The notes beneath the pieces were generated by a model. The model saw only the letters and a list, made by a program, of their open reading frames with translations, searched no databases and was not told where the DNA came from. This document shows positions 1 to 9,924 of a DNA stretch of 64,000 nucleotides, in pieces. The stretch lies in the NCBI RefSeq assembly GCF_032362555.1, contig NC_083536.1:2790001-2854000 (forward strand). Direction: 5' to 3'. The stretch's first letter is position 1. Each line of letters opens with the position of its first letter. The position numbers and the translations under genes were made by a program. Origin of the DNA: Amyelois transitella (taxonomy: Eukaryota; Arthropoda; Insecta; Lepidoptera; Pyralidae).

Positions 1-595
1 TAGTTGGAATTGTCGGAGTCAAAAAAATTGTATTTAAATTATTGTATTTTATACTTGAATTATTATTATTACCAATGTCATCATCTGCCTTTGTTACATT
101 AATAAAGTAATCGTTGAATGCATTAGCTATCATTGTAGGATCTGTAATAATTTTGTTCTTTAAGTGTAATTTATCAATATTCTCCTTCGGAAAGTTAGTT
201 TTGTTCTGATTTATAATATACCAAGTGGCTTTGCTCTTATTTTTTTATTGTTTTATGTAATAGACATTTTGAGATTTTTGTGTCAACATAATTATACGTT
301 TAAAACGCTTTGTGTAGGCTCGTAAAATGGTTGCATTCTTTTTTGTTGGATTATTTCTATATTTCCACAATAAACTTCGCTTACGTTTGCTACAAATATT
401 AATACCTTTACTTATCCACTTTGGTCGCTTTTGAGTAGAGTGTTTTACTTTAATCATTGGGAAACAAAGGTCGTATATTAATTGAAATAATTCATAAAAT
501 TCGTCGTCCATCGCTCGTAAGCATTTTGGAATCAAAAGCTGCTGGTCTGTGGAGGGAAGAATTGTTGTACTGCTCCCCCATAAGACAAGACGCAA
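1..595 (-). pseudogene. LINE ORF2 fragment (endonuclease-RT linker)
   Basis: On the minus strand 595-1 reads as the basic linker between endonuclease and reverse transcriptase of a Jockey/CR1-like LINE. It contains a 'PKWISKGI' type motif, a run of Arg/Lys residues, and then a 'SKATWYIIN' stretch followed by an 'ANAFNDYFINV' motif typical of this linker. A TAA at about 245-247 interrupts the frame, and the same frame resumes right after it, so this is a nonsense-mutated copy. The fragment is cut by the window start, so its RT lies outside. It resembles the linker of LINE-D but is clearly a different lineage. The boundary near 590 is approximate. Confidence 0.7.
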
Positions 596-1278
596 AGTGG
601 ATACATTGGCGGAGGTTAAGAAACTGATTGAAGATTATCCATCGGCCACCGGAATGACTGGCACCGAGAGTTCACAGCAGGTCTATAGGAAAACCCGGCG
701 CCATAAGTGATTTGCTTCGCCTGTGCATCAGTTTTCTTTTACTGGACCCAATTGGCAACTATTGCTTTGGGTATCTTTATTTACTTGTTGCAATTTTTTT
801 TTATTTCATTTTGTTTTGTTTCTTTTTCTCCATGTGGGTGGTTCTTGAATACCTTTGTGAATTTTCAATTTACGTCGTAGAAGGTAATTTTAACTTTTAT
901 TGCTACGGGCACGGTACCTTTAAATATTTTTATTTTGTAATTTATTATACTTTAACCGTTTCACTAATGAAAGTACCTATTGTATCCACTTTACTTTGTT
1001 TACATTCCGTGACGTTTAGTTGACAGTGACATGCTTTTTCACCGACATGTCATTTTTATTTTTCTTCCTTGGCTTTTTTTTTCAACTGTGGCAATGAATG
1101 TGTTCTTTTTGTATATTTTGTTAAGTCTCTTTCAACATACCCGTGAGCAATTGGTGAGTTTGGCAGCCTGCAATGTCTCAGGGTTTTTATTTTTTTTTAT
1201 TTTTGCTTTCGGTAATTCTGTTTTATATTTTATTTTTATATATTTTTGTTTATTTTCTATATACATATTTTATCTAGC
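596..1278 (+). other. T-rich leader region before LINE-A ORF2
   Basis: This stretch carries no recognisable gene. From about 590 to 709 one plus-strand frame is open and ends at a TGA at 707-709. Its predicted peptide is polar and lysine-rich and might be the tail of a LINE ORF1, but I do not recognise it. The rest is T-rich and produces long open frames of Phe/Leu/Tyr that look like composition artefacts. It is probably the 5' part of LINE-A, between a lost ORF1 and ORF2. Confidence 0.4.
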
Positions 1279-2988
1279 ATGGCAGATGATATCCTCATTG
1301 ACCTTGATGACAGCTATTTCAGTTGCTCCTCATCTGATAGTTTTGTCAGCGCGGGTGGCAACGAGTCCTTCACGCGTGCATCTGACAGTCACAGTCTACA
1401 TGACCAACTCTCCTCCCTTTTTTCCATTTACCCTCGTAATCTCAATCTCGCACATATCAACGCCCAAAGTGTTCCTGGACATTATTCTGATCTCATCGCG
1501 TCTATTGATTGTGCCCATCTTGACGCCTTGTTGATTTCCAAATCCTTTCTTAAGCCTTCTCTCCCTTCTTCTCACTTCGTCATACCAGGTTTTATTTTGT
1601 TGCGCAATGATAGAGTGGGTAAGCAATGTGGCGGTGTTGCGATCTATCTACGTGATAATATTCCTTATCAACTGCTTAGCGCCTCTCCTGCTCACTCTGA
1701 TTTTGCTGAACACCTTTTTATTGAAATAAATCTACTTCATACAAAAATACTTATAGCAGTTTACTACAGTCCAAGCCTTCGCATTGATTATTTTGATTCC
1801 CTTGACAATCTCCTCAATGAATTTTGCCCTAATTATGAGCATGTAATTCTGATGGGTGACCTAAATACATGCCTCGTCAAAAATGACTTACGGACTCACC
1901 GACTTCAAGACCTTTTAACATCCTATAATCTTCACATTTTACCTCTTTCGACTACTCACCACGTGCCTAACCGTAAACCCTCTCTCCTTGACCTTATAAT
2001 TGTATCTTCCTGCGATTTGGTGGCGTGTCATGGTCAACTTACTGCCCCTTTTTCTTATCATGACCTCCTTTATTTATCTTATTGTATTTCTCCCCCTAAG
2101 AGGGTTCCTCATTATATTTTCCGTCGTAATTTTAAGGGTATAATCTTGGAGAAATTTCATCAAGAGGCTATGAATATTGACTGGTCTCCTATTTATAACA
2201 GTAATAATGTTGATGCGAAGGTGGAATGCTTTAACAATGCTGTAATCAACATTTACAATATACATGCTCCCCTCAGACGTATTAAGGCGAAACGAAACCC
2301 TGCACCGTGGCTTTCTAGCGAAATTAAAGAAACTATGGCACGAAGAGATAAAGCCAAGCGCAGGTATAAGCGTCATCCGACTGAACACAATCTCTCTCTT
2401 TTCAAGGTTCTTCGCAATCGCTGCAGTCGTATGTGTAGGGATGCTAAAAGAAGGTATTTTCATGATTCTCTCGTTGGTCGTAGCCCTGCTGATGTCTGGA
2501 GGTTTCTTAGATCTGTGGGTATTGGCAAATCTTCGGTTCTCGATCACAGTAACTTAGACCCAAACGACATTAACAGACATTTTTCTCTTCCGCCTGTTAC
2601 TCTGTCTTCTGCCTCTAAATCTGACACATTGAATCAACTATCCAAACTTCCTGTTCTGCCTTACCCTGCCTTTGAGTTTTCATGTGTTACTGAGGATGAA
2701 GTTGAAAGATTTATTTTTCATGTCACTTCTAACGCGGCTGGGAATGATCAGATCTCTGCAAAAATGATAACGCTCCTTCTCCCTGCTATTCTTTCTGTTG
2801 TTACTCATATATTTAACTTCTCCCTAACTTCCGGATATTTCCCTGCGTCTTGGAAACTAGCTCATGTCATTCCCTTACCTAAAGTCTCTAATCCTTCATC
2901 ACTTTCACAGCTTAGACCTATATCTATCTTACCCTTTTTATCTAAAGTTTCTGAGCTGATTGTTCAAAGGCAATTATCTTATTTTTAA
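1279..2988 (+). pseudogene. LINE-A ORF2, endonuclease and start of RT
   Basis: The likely start is the ATG at 1279 ('MADDILIDLDD'), although the frame is open a little further upstream. The endonuclease begins with 'LAHINAQSVPGHYSD', has the 'ILMGDLNTCL' motif, and 'FSYHDLLYLSY' in the position of the SDH motif. In the second endonuclease block, where relatives including LINE-B have 'SETWLKP', this copy has 'SKSFLKP', so the metal-binding Glu is replaced by Lys. RT begins with 'AHVIPLPKVSNPSS' and 'LRPISILPFLSKVSE'. The frame ends at a TAA at 2986-2988, and the next residues of the family continue in the same frame after it, so the stop is a mutation. Confidence 0.8.
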
Positions 2989-3399
2989 AAACATAACAAC
3001 ATAATTAATCCTTATCAGTCAGGTTTCCGTGCTGGACATAGTCTTTGCTTAATGTCACCGACGACATCCGCTGGGCTATGGAGAACAAATCCTTAACTTT
3101 GATTGTACTTTTCGATTTCAGCAGTGCCTTCAACTCTGTTGATTTTTATGTCCTTCTCGGAATTCTCCGGTCTATTAACGTGTCACCTGTTGCTCTTACT
3201 TGGTTTTCTTCCTACCTTCGGGGTCGCTCGCAGTGTGTTCGCCTCGGAGAGATCTCCTCTGACTGGCGTGAGCTCAGTGCTGGTGTACCCCAGGGTGGTG
3301 TTCTTTCTCCTTTGCTTTTCTCTGTGTTTATTAATACTGTTTCTAATATTCTTTCTTCTAGTATACATCTCTATGCAGACGATTTGCAGCTTTACCGGC
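2989..3399 (+). pseudogene. LINE-A RT core (palm motifs)
   Basis: After the stop at 2988 the RT continues ('NPYQSGFRAGH'), then shifts frame near 3035-3045. The palm motifs follow: 'VLFDFSSAFNSVD' (motif A, Asp present), 'AGVPQGGVLSPLLFS' (motif B) and 'LYADDLQLY' (motif C). The segment stops at 3399, where BEL-1 begins. A small deletion is the simplest explanation for the frame change. The core catalytic residues are present. Confidence 0.8.
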
Positions 3400-3775
3400 T
3401 GTTGCGTAAACTAATGCTTGTTGATATAAATTAACACCCAAAATAGAAACAATGCCGACTAAAAGGAAGGGGTAGGTACTTACAGGTAATTTTTTGTGAA
3501 TTTGGCTTGCTGTTAATCTTCTGTCCCCGGGGCACTGTTCCTTGTCTTAGAGGTGAATGAATTGAATAATTATCACACAGCAGTAATCACTTTTGGGTAT
3601 TTTTGAGTATTTTTAATTTTGTTATGCGCGCGAGCTTGCGTGACTTCGATCTTTTTTCGACTACTTGTTGGCGCGACCGCCCGGGAGGGGGTTGCAATCT
3701 TGACGTGTAGATGTCACAGGAAGATACTAGATGGCGTTGTAGGTGAGGAAAAGGATTTTAGTCGGTTACCTAACA
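3400..3775 (-). repeat. BEL-1 3' LTR
   Basis: This 376-bp direct repeat of 9544-9919 starts 'tgttgcg' and ends 'cctaaca' on the plus strand, giving the TG...CA ends of a retroviral-type LTR. In element orientation it is the 3' LTR. The flanking 'ccggc' at 3395-3399 is one copy of the target duplication. Small open frames inside it are not coding. Confidence 0.95.
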
Positions 3776-3787
3776 TTTCCCCCCACC
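3776..3787 (-). promoter_or_regulatory. BEL-1 polypurine tract
   Basis: On the element strand the bases just before the 3' LTR read as a purine run of the form GGTGGGGGGAAA. This is the expected plus-strand DNA primer site. Confidence 0.75.
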
Positions 3788-4044
3788 GAAATCAACATTG
3801 ATTTCAAAATGGATAAACACAGAATAAATAATGTTTTGAGTACAATACGAGAACTTACGAGATCAGTGTACCTGTTCGAGATAAAATAGGTATTATCTAG
3901 ATATAGAATATTTTAAGTGGACTGTATAAATGTGGATATAAATATAAATATACTATATATAACTATAAATATTATTTAACTTTATTACTTAACTATATAT
4001 ATATATGTATGTTATATTGAATGAATTTGAAAATGATAATGTAT

Positions 4045-7000
4045 CTATTCATCCCGCTCTTTTGGGAGAGGACTCAATTTAGTGACAGGGCGCTGCAGTC
4101 GCGAATTTTGCGTTCGAACGGTAACAACGCGAACCCTTCCATCAAGTCCGGGATGAATTTTTTCGACACGTCCTAGGCTCCATTGTTGGCATGGAATGTT
4201 GTCGTTATGGATCAAAACTAAGTCATCTACGGATAAGTTAGGTGTGTCAACTAGCCATTTTTGTCTTTGCTGCAATGTATGTAGGTATTCACCTTTCCAC
4301 CGACGCCAAAAGTGCAGCGTGGCCTGCTGAATACATTGCCATCGCGTTAAGCGATTAAGAGACGTATTCGAGGAGTCGTAAGTAGGAGTCGACACTAATT
4401 GACGACCAACTAAAAAATGTCCTGGGGTTAAGACGTCGAATTCGTTGGGATCGTTTGACAAACTGCACAGAGGCCGCGAGTTTAAAATCGCTTCTATATT
4501 AGAAAATAAAGTGCACAGTTCTTCGAACGACAAAGCACGTGTACCAAGTACGCGTTTTAAATGATATTTAGCCGATTTAATTCCGGCTTCAAACATTCCG
4601 CCAAAATGACTTCCTGCCGGAGGATTATATTTCCACGTTACCTTCCTGACTGTAAACTTATCAGTTAGTTGATGTTGATTTTTATTGTAGAAGTCAAATA
4701 ATTCATTGAAATGCTTGCCGGCAGCCACAAAATTTTTACCGTTATCGGAATAGACCGTATGCGGAAGGCCACGTCGACCCGTAAATCGGTCGAATGCAGC
4801 CAAGAAGCATTCAGTAGTTAACGCAGAGACTACTTCGAGATGTACTGCTCGCGTTGAGTAACATACAAAAAGACATAAATACGCCTTTGATATTTTTGCG
4901 TTACGTCGAGTTGACTCTTTAATGTAAAATGGACCTCCCATATCGACACCGACTGTGTGAAATGGGTATACATCTTGTAAACGGCATTTAGGTAAAGAAC
5001 CCATCTTAGGTTGATTAATAGAGGGCCTATTTTTAAAGCATCTAATACATCTTGACAGACGAGACCGTATTATACACCTGGCAGCTACAATCCAATATCT
5101 TTGAGCTAGTATATTTTGAAGTGATCTAGGCCCAGTATGTAAATAGACAGTGTGATAATAGTCTATCAAAATATTAGTAAAGTGCGAATTTTTAGGCAAA
5201 ATCAATGGGTGACGTTGAGTAAATGGCAAGTCTGCTTGTGAAAGTCTACCCCCCACCATGAGGAGACCACGGCTATCTATGAACGGGTCGAGTTTACGTA
5301 GACTTTGAGAGCATTGATTGCCTTTCTTTAAAGATTCAATGTCATGTTGAAAATGATTAAGTTGAACTATTTGAATAACTTTATCATGAGATTGATTTAA
5401 TTCAGCGGTAAGCAAGGCACCTTTTGTTCTATTAAGGGAAGAAACTCTAGAATTATTTATGAATCTCAGACACCAAGCAAATACACGCAATAATCGATTA
5501 AAATTTGAAAATTTAAGAATTATTGAGTAAAAATCCGTTTTTACGTTGAAACCTTCACTCAGCAATGTATAATTATGTTTGACAGGTTTGAGTTCTAATG
5601 GTTCACCTCTAAACTCATCAATTGTCCGCACCGGCCATGTTTGTCGTGGTTCATACAACCAGTGTGGGCCACGGAGCCACTGATCCGCGATCTCAAGTAA
5701 TTGCGCCGGGGTGGCACCGCGAAAGCCCACATCGGCGGGATTATCAGTACCATTGACGTGATACCACTGCAGCTCATATGGATTTTCATTAATTTTAGTA
5801 ACCCTGTTAGCAATAAAGGTTTTTAACTTGAATGCAGGCGTATTTATCCACGTCAGTGCCACCGAACTGTCGGTGAACGCTAACACCTCATCGATCTGCA
5901 CGTCTTTAGACAACATAGCCACCACATAGCATAGAACCTTTGACAATAAATGAGCAGCTATCAATTCAAGACGAGGGATTGATACTGTTTTTAAGGGCGA
6001 GACCTTAGATTTAGATAACAGTAAACTCACGTTCACATTCCCATGTGCATCCTGACTGCGAATATACACGGTGGCTGCGAATCCAGCCACTGAAGCATCA
6101 CAAAAACCTACTACTTGAGCTACCGTATGGTGTTTGATAAAAAGATGCCGATTATGTCTCAATTTCGATAACAACGGTATTTGAGATGAAAAGGTTAACC
6201 ATTCATCAAGTAAAGTCTTAGGGAGAGAATCATCCCATCCTAGTTGCGCGCACCATAGTTTTTGCATAAAATGCTTAGCAAGGAATGTGCATGGCGCAGC
6301 GAATCCCAAGGGATCAAATAGCTTAGCTATTTCAGAAAGCACCGAACGTTTCGTGACATTCGTTGTCATCTGTGTAGTACGGAAAGAAAATGCGTCTTCT
6401 TCCGGTAACCAATGTAACCCAAGGATTTTAATCGACAAGGTTTTACCATCATCAAATTGAACCGGGGGCTCGAGTTGATCGTTAGGCAGTTTATTGAGTA
6501 CCTGAACGCTATTACTCGACCATTTACGCAATTCAAATCCGCCCAATTTATGTAATTCAACAAGCTCTTGCTGAAGTTTCAATGCTTCTTCTACATTATC
6601 TACTGACCAAAGGAAATCGTCGACATAAAACCCTTCGCGCAGAGCGCGGGCAGCGTCGGGAAAGCGACTGCCTTCGTCCGCAGCTAACTGTTGCAACGTA
6701 CGGATCGCCAAAAACGGGCTACTCACTACCCCGTACGTCACTGTGCACAGTTCGTACACCTTTATAGGTTCGCTGGGCGAATCACGCCACAGTATATGCT
6801 GAAATTTACGTTGAGATGTATCAATTAATATACAACGGTTCATCTTTGAAATGTCACCGCACAATGAAATTTCACGTAATCGAAAACGAATTAATAATTC
6901 CACAAGGTCAGCTTGCAGTTTTGGACCTGTGTATAAAACAGAATTTAAAGATTTATCGTTTGTAGTTGGACAGGAGGCGTCAAAAACTACACGAAGTTTT

Positions 7001-8922
7001 GTACTACTACTGTCAGGCTTGTGAACACAGTGGTGAGGGATTACGTACCCTGACTCCACTTGTGAGACGTCACCGACACAAACCATGTGACCGAGTGAAA
7101 CGTACTCATCCATGAACTTTTTATACTCTCCTCGCAAAAGAGGTAAACGCGATAATTTTCGTTCTAAATTTTGATATCTTTTCAATGCAATTTGTTTCGA
7201 ATCACCTAAATCAGCGTTTGGTTTAAACGGATAACTCACCACGTATCGACCGGTACTATCCCGTTTATGTTCCTTAACAAACATATGTTCGGATATGACG
7301 TCTTCCGGGTTTTTAGGTAAGTCACAAGCTAAAGTTTCAGTCTCCCAAAAAGATTGAATTAAGTCATGAACCTCTGCTGAACTAGTAAACATGCAAGTCG
7401 ACACATTTTGAGTATTTTTATTTAATGTCATCTGACCGGTAATGACGTAACCAAACACACTACTTAACGCCAAAGGTAATCCCTGTCGTGACGGATGATA
7501 TTTACCACCGTCATAAATTAATGGAAACACGTCACTGCCGAGCAGCATATCGATGCGGCTCGGGTAATAAAAGGTAGGGTCAGCTAACACCAAATGTTTA
7601 TATTCGAATTTTATTTCTTCCGACAAATCGACCGATGGCATATCACCAGAAATTTTTGGAATTACTACCGTTTTAATATTGAAAATGGGGTTGTTGGATA
7701 TGGTGGGTTTGATTTGACATAAAACCACACCTTGATCACGAACAGCTGTTCCTCCTAAACCCAACAACTGAGTGTTGCACTTTTGACGCGAAAGTCCTAA
7801 ACGTTGTGCACAATCATTTGTCATAAAACTGGTTTGAGAACCACTGTCGATCACTACACGTACGGGCTGATATTTGCCTAAAACATCAGATACATGAACA
7901 ACCGCAGTACCTAAAATTACTGTGGACCCAGTAGAACACGTCAATGAAACTTGAGTCCCATGATTATTGTTAACATTATCATAACAAGAACGATCACTAT
8001 CCGTACTCACTAAATTCATTTTAGAATCAACATGTAACGTGTGATGATGTTTACTTTTGCATACCGTACACGTTATCTTTGACGGACACTCGCTAAGCGC
8101 GTGACCTTGACGGAGACAGTTCTCGCACAAGCGGAGTTCCTTTATTTTGTTTACTCGTTGCACCGGTGTCAACGCAATGTATTCGTAACATTTATAAATT
8201 GAATGAAAAGGTTTATTGCAATACAAACAGCCTTTGTTTGTAGGCTCAGCCTTAACAGTGGCCGCATTACTAGCCAAACACGTTTTTGTATTGATATTTT
8301 TCGTGTTAGGTTTACCACTAGATTTATTTGAAAACGAAGACATAGACAACTTACTAACACCGGGCTTAAAGGTACTTGTACTTGTTGACATTTCTAACAT
8401 ACGGGTTTGATTGTTGACAAAATCGATTAATGTTCTAATAATAGGTATTTCCTTAGAATCAATTTTTTGTTCGAATTCACGTCTAGAAACCGGGTCTAAA
8501 TTACGAAGTCCGATATAACATAGAATAAATCCCGCTAAATCATTTATTTTCAACAATTCAAGGGCCTGAACACACTCCTGAAATGTTTCTAAAAATGAAT
8601 TTAATCCGTTTACAGACTCATTAGGCAACGGCTTAAACGCAAACAACTTATCCAAATAACGCGTGGCTATAGCACGTTTGTTTTCGTACCTGTCACATAG
8701 ACTTGTCCACACGATGGTATAATTATCATTCGATACAGGCAAACTTTTAACGATTTGAAGCGCAGGTCCGCTGACTACTGACAATAGATAATAGAATTTT
8801 TCGATATCGCCTATCGCAGTATTTGTATGGATCAAACTCGAAAATGTATCACGAAATGTAACCCAATTCTCTAATTTTCCATCAAAATGTACTAACTCGA
8901 TTTTAGGTAAACTTTTGAGCAC
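4045..8922 (-). CDS. BEL-1 gag-pol polyprotein
   Basis: This is an unbroken frame of 1,625 codons. In order it holds: a DUF1759-like Gag domain (residues about 1-175, 'LPKIELVHFDGKLENWVTF'); two cysteine knuckle clusters ('CLYCNKPFHSIYKC' and 'CENCLRQGHALSEC') near 230-300; an aspartic protease with 'VIDSGSQTSFM' near 355; RT with 'VVFDASCP', 'LCGDISKM' and 'FYVDDFLW' near 765; RNase H with 'GFCDASVAGF' and 'AFTDSSVALTW'; an integrase zinc region with 'CIRCFKNRP' near 1300; the integrase core with 'GVDMGGPF', 'YSDNGKNF' and 'GGMFEAGIKSAK' (D, D, E) near 1322, 1394 and 1444; and a DUF5641-like C-terminus. All key catalytic residues are present. No ATG opens this frame, so it depends on the upstream gag frame. 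Confidence 0.95.
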   Translation of the reverse strand: MLKSLPKIELVHFDGKLENWVTFRDTFSSLIHTNTAIGDIEKFYYLLSVVSGPALQIVKSLPVSNDNYTIVWTSLCDRYENKRAIATRYLDKLFAFKPLPNESVNGLNSFLETFQECVQALELLKINDLAGFILCYIGLRNLDPVSRREFEQKIDSKEIPIIRTLIDFVNNQTRMLEMSTSTSTFKPGVSKLSMSSFSNKSSGKPNTKNINTKTCLASNAATVKAEPTNKGCLYCNKPFHSIYKCYEYIALTPVQRVNKIKELRLCENCLRQGHALSECPSKITCTVCKSKHHHTLHVDSKMNLVSTDSDRSCYDNVNNNHGTQVSLTCSTGSTVILGTAVVHVSDVLGKYQPVRVVIDSGSQTSFMTNDCAQRLGLSRQKCNTQLLGLGGTAVRDQGVVLCQIKPTISNNPIFNIKTVVIPKISGDMPSVDLSEEIKFEYKHLVLADPTFYYPSRIDMLLGSDVFPLIYDGGKYHPSRQGLPLALSSVFGYVITGQMTLNKNTQNVSTCMFTSSAEVHDLIQSFWETETLACDLPKNPEDVISEHMFVKEHKRDSTGRYVVSYPFKPNADLGDSKQIALKRYQNLERKLSRLPLLRGEYKKFMDEYVSLGHMVCVGDVSQVESGYVIPHHCVHKPDSSSTKLRVVFDASCPTTNDKSLNSVLYTGPKLQADLVELLIRFRLREISLCGDISKMNRCILIDTSQRKFQHILWRDSPSEPIKVYELCTVTYGVVSSPFLAIRTLQQLAADEGSRFPDAARALREGFYVDDFLWSVDNVEEALKLQQELVELHKLGGFELRKWSSNSVQVLNKLPNDQLEPPVQFDDGKTLSIKILGLHWLPEEDAFSFRTTQMTTNVTKRSVLSEIAKLFDPLGFAAPCTFLAKHFMQKLWCAQLGWDDSLPKTLLDEWLTFSSQIPLLSKLRHNRHLFIKHHTVAQVVGFCDASVAGFAATVYIRSQDAHGNVNVSLLLSKSKVSPLKTVSIPRLELIAAHLLSKVLCYVVAMLSKDVQIDEVLAFTDSSVALTWINTPAFKLKTFIANRVTKINENPYELQWYHVNGTDNPADVGFRGATPAQLLEIADQWLRGPHWLYEPRQTWPVRTIDEFRGEPLELKPVKHNYTLLSEGFNVKTDFYSIILKFSNFNRLLRVFAWCLRFINNSRVSSLNRTKGALLTAELNQSHDKVIQIVQLNHFQHDIESLKKGNQCSQSLRKLDPFIDSRGLLMVGGRLSQADLPFTQRHPLILPKNSHFTNILIDYYHTVYLHTGPRSLQNILAQRYWIVAARCIIRSRLSRCIRCFKNRPSINQPKMGSLPKCRLQDVYPFHTVGVDMGGPFYIKESTRRNAKISKAYLCLFVCYSTRAVHLEVVSALTTECFLAAFDRFTGRRGLPHTVYSDNGKNFVAAGKHFNELFDFYNKNQHQLTDKFTVRKVTWKYNPPAGSHFGGMFEAGIKSAKYHLKRVLGTRALSFEELCTLFSNIEAILNSRPLCSLSNDPNEFDVLTPGHFLVGRQLVSTPTYDSSNTSLNRLTRWQCIQQATLHFWRRWKGEYLHTLQQRQKWLVDTPNLSVDDLVLIHNDNIPCQQWSLGRVEKIHPGLDGRVRVVTVRTQNSRLQRPVTKLSPLPKERDE

Positions 8923-9239
8923 GATTCATCAAACTTTTGAAGTATTCGTTTTATCTCGAAATAAAGATCATCGAAAGCATGTACTTCCTGATCAGAAATA
9001 ATATAATTCGGGTCACGTTTCAATTGCAACGCGGTAATTTCATCGACAATTTTTTCAAATATCCCACGCGTGGACTCGAGGTCAGGGACCCGCACGGACA
9101 ATTTGCTAAGTTCGAAACTATTGTTCTCTACACTTTTAGCTACATCATAATATTGTTGAACACGCCTAAAATATCGTTCTTTTCGACTAATAAGTGTATT
9201 AATTTTTATTTCAAGTTCCGACAACGGAGCCATTGCCAT
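8892..9239 (-). CDS. BEL-1 gag N-terminal region
   Basis: This frame of 115 codons starts 'MAMAPLSELEIKIN' and is rich in charged helix-forming residues, as in the first part of BEL/Pao Gag proteins upstream of the DUF1759 region. It overlaps the next frame at 8892-8922, and the main gag-pol frame has a stop just upstream of its first usable codon. So Gag must change frame here (the downstream frame is -1 relative to this one). I see no classical slippery heptamer, so a one-base indel mutation is as likely as programmed frameshifting. Confidence 0.7.
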   Translation of the reverse strand: MAMAPLSELEIKINTLISRKERYFRRVQQYYDVAKSVENNSFELSKLSVRVPDLESTRGIFEKIVDEITALQLKRDPNYIISDQEVHAFDDLYFEIKRILQKFDESCSKVYLKSS

Positions 9240-9520
9240 TTTGAATTACGAACGAAAATGGTAGGTAGGTATAACGCGTGCCGCAACACAAAAATACACT
9301 AAATTGAGTCGTAAAGATATTAAATATGATAGAAATAGATAAGTATAGATGTATTACTACGTATATAACTATAATATTGCAACAAATAGAACTATTGAAT
9401 GAATATTTGTGCAAAATATGAGTTGAATAAAACGTAAGTAGGTACCTACAAGGCGTAGGCTAACAAGTGAAATAATGTGTATTTATCTATTTTGATACCC
9501 TGTTGAAACGCCAATTACAT

Positions 9521-9538
9521 ATCCGGCTCGAAGGACCA
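9521..9538 (-). promoter_or_regulatory. BEL-1 primer-binding site (tRNA-Tyr type)
   Basis: The plus-strand text 'atccggctcgaaggacca' equals the 3' end of a eukaryotic tRNA-Tyr including CCA, so on the element strand it is complementary to that tRNA. It lies five bases inside the 5' LTR, the expected place for priming minus-strand DNA synthesis. The tRNA identity is from memory of the T-arm and acceptor sequence. Confidence 0.75.
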
Positions 9539-9543
9539 AATTA

Positions 9544-9919
9544 TGTTGCGTAAACTAATGCTTGTTGATATAAATTAACACCCAAAATAGAAACAATGCC
9601 GACTAAAAGGAAGGGGTAGGTACTTACAGGTAATTTTTTGTGAATTTGGCTTGCTGTTAATCTTCTGTCCCCGGGGCACTGTTCCTTGTCTTAGAGGTGA
9701 ATGAATTGAATAATTATCACACAGCAGTAATCACTTTTGGGTATTTTTGAGTATTTTTAATTTTGTTATGCGCGCGAGCTTGCGTGACTTCGATCTTTTT
9801 TCGACTACTTGTTGGCGCGACCGCCCGGGAGGGGGTTGCAATCTTGACGTGTAGATGTCACAGGAAGATACTAGATGGCGTTGTAGGTGAGGAAAAGGAT
9901 TTTAGTCGGTTACCTAACA
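9544..9919 (-). repeat. BEL-1 5' LTR
   Basis: This second 376-bp LTR copy has no difference from 3400-3775 that I could see. It is the 5' LTR in element orientation because the primer-binding site lies just inside it. The second copy of the target duplication is at 9920-9924. Confidence 0.95.
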
Positions 9920-9924
9920 CCGGC

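Larger units (their letters stand above)
3400..9919 (-). mobile_element. BEL-1, complete BEL/Pao LTR retrotransposon
   Basis: The element is 6,520 bp and is bounded by two 376-bp LTRs that look identical by eye. The 5-bp target duplication 'ccggc' lies at 3395-3399 and 9920-9924, inside the RT gene of LINE-A. Coding is on the minus strand: a gag start region followed by one long gag-pol frame. A primer-binding site matching a tRNA-Tyr 3' end lies next to the 5' LTR (high-coordinate side), and a G-rich polypurine tract lies next to the 3' LTR. The leader is 9240-9543 and the 3' untranslated region is 3776-4044. Identical LTRs and a long open pol indicate a young insertion. Confidence 0.95.

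Noticed and set aside
712..1534. T-rich plus-strand frames rich in Phe, Leu and Tyr, looking like membrane proteins
   Set aside because: They follow base composition only and overlap the LINE-A leader and the start of its real endonuclease frame.
6582..6767. Plus-strand frame in BEL-1
   Set aside because: Antisense of the well-conserved RT region, including the YVDD motif.
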